Positions 3,385 through 5,613 of a stretch of DNA of 5,613 bases are shown piece by piece; positions within the stretch are counted from its first letter, which is position 1; every line of letters starts with the position of its first letter. The notes beneath the pieces are model-generated. The model was not told the origin of the DNA. It searched no databases and saw only the letters and a list, made by a program, of their open reading frames with translations. The position numbers and the translations under genes were made by a program. The stretch lies in assembly GCA_027335965.1 (NCBI GenBank), contig DAHWGZ010000116.1, positions 1-5,613 of the forward strand. Reading direction: 5' to 3'. Source of the stretch: Acidiferrobacter sp. GTDB lineage: Bacteria; Pseudomonadota; Gammaproteobacteria; Acidiferrobacterales; Acidiferrobacteraceae.

Positions 3385-5613
3385 ATGGAAAAATTTCCCG
3401 CCGACGCCGAAGACGGCGCGCTCGCTTACTATGCCGATCTCGAGACCCGTCTCGCGGGGATCAGGGAGCGGCTACGCCGTCCGCTCAGCCTCGCCGAAAA
3501 GATCCTGTTCGCGCACTGGGTGGATCGCGGCAGCCTGCCGGTGCCTGGCGTCAGCACCGAGGCCTTCCATCCCGATCGCGTCGCCATGCAGGATGCGACC
3601 GCGCAGATGGCCTTGCTGCAGTTCATGAGCGCGGGGCGCGCCGAGGTCGCGGTCCCGACGACGGTTCATTGCGATCACCTGATCCGGGCCCGGGTCGGGG
3701 CGCGCGAGGACCTCGTGATCGCCGAGAGCGCCAACGAGGAGGTCTACGCCTTCCTGGCATCGGTGTCCGCCAAATATGGCATCGGCTTCTGGCAGCCGGG
3801 TTCGGGGATCATCCATCAGGTCGTGCTCGAGCACTACGCCTTCCCGGGCGGGCTCATGATCGGAACCGATTCGCATACCCCCAACGCCGGCGGCCTGGGC
3901 ATGCTGGCGATCGGCGTGGGCGGCGCCGATGCCGTGGACGTGCTCGTGGGCATGCCCTGGGAGCTGCAGTGGCCGAAGCGCATCGGGGTGCGGCTGCTCG
4001 GCAGCCCCTCCGGCTGGACGAGCGGCAAGGACGTCATCCTGAAGCTTGCCGGGCTCTTGACCACGAGCGGCGGGACCGGGCACATCATCGAATATTTTGG
4101 GCCGGGCACCGCGTCCTTGAGCGCCACGGCCAAGGCCACCATCACGAACATGGGCGCCGAGATCGGCGCCACCACCTCGGTGTTCCCGTTCGACGAGCGC
4201 ATGGCCGCTTATCTGGAAAAGACCGGCCGGGGACGGCTCGCGGCCAAGGCCCGGGCCCTGGCGCCCCATCTCGCCGCCGACCCCGAGGTGAGCGCCCGCC
4301 CCGAGGACTATTTCGACCGGGTTGTGACCATCGACCTCGCCACCCTGGAGCCCCATGTGGTGGGCCCGCATACGCCGGACCTCGCGCGGCCGGTGTCGGC
4401 CTTGGCGGGCGACGTGCGCGCCCATGGCTATCCCGAGGCCCTGCAGGGGGCCCTGATCGGGAGCTGCACGAACTCGTCTTATGAGGATATCGGGCGCGCC
4501 GCCCATGTGGCGCGCCAGGCGCGCGCCCTGGGGCTTACGGCCAAGGTGCCGTTTCTGGTGACGCCCGGTTCCGAGCAGGTGCGCGCCACCATAGAGCGCG
4601 ACGGATTGTTGGCGGATCTTGCGGCCATAGGGGCCACCGTGCTCGCCAATGCCTGCGGACCATGCATAGGCCAGTGGCAGCGCGAGGATGGGACGGCGGG
4701 CACGCCGAACAGCATCCTGACCTCGTACAACCGCAACTTCCCGCGGCGCAACGACGGCAATCCCGGCACGCATGCGTTTATCGCAAGCCCCGAGGTTGTG
4801 ACCGCCTATGCCCTCACCGGGAGCCTGGGCGAGAACCCGCTGGCCGGGATCCAGGTGGATGGCAAGACCGTGACGCTGGCCCCGCCGGTCGCAGACGAGC
4901 TGCCCAGCGCGGGCTTCGTGACCGAGACCGGCGGCTACACGCCGCCCACGGAGGATGGATCCGCGGCGACGGTGCGCATTCGCCCCGACAGCGAGCGCCT
5001 GAGCCTGCTCGCGCCCTTTCCGGCGCCGAGCCCGGAGGACTTCCAGGGCCTGCCGATCCTGATGAAGGCCGTCGGCAAGTGCACGACCGACCATATATCG
5101 GCGGCCGGCCCGTGGCTCAAGTATCGCGGTCACCTGGATCGGATCAGCGACAATCTGTTCATGGGGGCCGCCAACGCCTTCGCCGACGCCCCGGGCACCG
5201 GATTCGATGTCCTGACGCATGAGGCCGGCGTGGGGCTTGCGCGGCTGGCGCGCTCCTATAAGGCGCAGGGCCTCGGATGGATCGCCGTGGGCGATGCCAA
5301 TTACGGGGAAGGCAGCTCCCGCGAGCATGCGGCGATGTCGCCGCGCTATCTGGGCGGACGCGCGATCCTGGTGCGCAGCTTTGCGCGCATTCACGAGACC
5401 AACCTGAAAAAGCAGGGGGTCTTGCCGCTCACGTTCGTCGATCCCGGCGACTACGAGCGGCTCAAGCGCGACGACCGCGTGAGCCTGCCCGGCATCCGCG
5501 CGCTCGCGCCGGACACCCTCGTGGAGGTCGTGGTCACGGGCGCGCAGGGCGAAACCTGGGCGTTCAAGGCCCGCCATACGCTCACGGCCGAGCAGATCAA
5601 CTGGTTCTGGGCG
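3385..5613 (+). CDS. Aconitate hydratase, mitochondrial-type (3' end beyond window)
   Basis: This enzyme interconverts citrate and isocitrate through cis-aconitate in the cytosolic TCA cycle, using a [4Fe-4S] cluster. The window holds 743 codons without a stop. The last residues, AEQINWFWA, match the family's extreme C-terminus (compare IEWFRAGSALN in animal ACO2), so only about 10 residues should be missing. Cluster ligands are C361 (GSCTNSS) and C424 and C427 (ACGPCIGQW), with the same 63- and 3-residue spacing as pig mitochondrial aconitase. Active-site motifs are HCDHLI (95-100), GTDSHTPN (D162, S163, H164), SYNRNFPRRNDGN, KCTTDHISAAGPW and YGEGSSREHAA (S644, R646). Domain order is 1-2-3-linker-4, unlike AcnB. 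The wording fits the mitochondrial clade better than AcnA/IRP1. The ATG at 3385 gives MEKFPADAEDGALAYY, a sensible N-terminus with no targeting peptide. Only a weak GAGA (3373-3376) lies upstream. It starts 50 bp after the tRNA. Confidence 0.95.
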   Translation, partial: MEKFPADAEDGALAYYADLETRLAGIRERLRRPLSLAEKILFAHWVDRGSLPVPGVSTEAFHPDRVAMQDATAQMALLQFMSAGRAEVAVPTTVHCDHLIRARVGAREDLVIAESANEEVYAFLASVSAKYGIGFWQPGSGIIHQVVLEHYAFPGGLMIGTDSHTPNAGGLGMLAIGVGGADAVDVLVGMPWELQWPKRIGVRLLGSPSGWTSGKDVILKLAGLLTTSGGTGHIIEYFGPGTASLSATAKATITNMGAEIGATTSVFPFDERMAAYLEKTGRGRLAAKARALAPHLAADPEVSARPEDYFDRVVTIDLATLEPHVVGPHTPDLARPVSALAGDVRAHGYPEALQGALIGSCTNSSYEDIGRAAHVARQARALGLTAKVPFLVTPGSEQVRATIERDGLLADLAAIGATVLANACGPCIGQWQREDGTAGTPNSILTSYNRNFPRRNDGNPGTHAFIASPEVVTAYALTGSLGENPLAGIQVDGKTVTLAPPVADELPSAGFVTETGGYTPPTEDGSAATVRIRPDSERLSLLAPFPAPSPEDFQGLPILMKAVGKCTTDHISAAGPWLKYRGHLDRISDNLFMGAANAFADAPGTGFDVLTHEAGVGLARLARSYKAQGLGWIAVGDANYGEGSSREHAAMSPRYLGGRAILVRSFARIHETNLKKQGVLPLTFVDPGDYERLKRDDRVSLPGIRALAPDTLVEVVVTGAQGETWAFKARHTLTAEQINWFWA

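Noticed and set aside
3225..4484. A 419-codon + strand open frame starting inside the intron.
   Set aside because: It runs through the tRNA 3' exon and is out of frame with the aconitase; its Arg/Gly-rich product looks like a frame shadow. The intron therefore encodes no homing endonuclease.
3472..5577. A 701-codon open frame on the - strand.
   Set aside because: It lies wholly antisense to the aconitase coding frame, has a repetitive Gly/Arg/Ala/His composition and no recognisable domain. Stop-free antisense frames are expected opposite such GC-rich genes.

Overview
The window is high-GC chromosomal DNA from a proteobacterium, most likely a gammaproteobacterium. The evidence is a gammaproteobacterial-looking 5S rRNA, the gene order 5S - birA - pantothenate kinase - SPOR protein - tRNA-Thr(UGU), and codons strongly biased to G/C at the third position. 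The order parallels the E. coli segment rrnB - murB - birA - coaA - thrU. A chemolithotroph-like relative is possible, but nothing in the window fixes a genus.

Layout, left to right. (1) The 3' end of an rRNA operon: 5S rRNA (about 8-126) and a strong intrinsic terminator (135-172). (2) A compact + strand operon: birA (205-1152), coaX (1149-1877) and a membrane-anchored SPOR-like gene (1874-2593), with 4-bp ATGA overlaps at both junctions. An extended -10 box sits so close to the birA ATG that its mRNA may be leaderless. (3) The remnant of an IS256-family insertion sequence on the - strand (about 2627-2928). It keeps the transposase N-terminus, its Shine-Dalgarno and GTG start, and a terminal-inverted-repeat-like end, and has lost the rest. 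Its translation start lies inside a long fold-back hairpin (2810-2880). (4) A good sigma70-type promoter (2996-3024) drives a tRNA-Thr(UGU) gene that is split by a 220-nt group I intron (exons 3042-3077 and 3298-3334, intron 3078-3297). (5) After 50 bp, a mitochondrial-type aconitase gene (from 3385) runs off the right edge, missing only its last few residues.

The most striking item is the self-splicing-type intron in the anticodon loop of tRNA-Thr. It has no ORF. All the core helices of an IC3-like ribozyme can be traced by eye. Its P1 helix is built from the UGU anticodon itself, and both L2 and L9 are GAAA tetraloops. BirA and CoaX act in biotin and CoA metabolism, and the aconitase in the TCA cycle. 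The tRNA and aconitase may share a transcript, because no terminator or convincing separate promoter is visible between them.
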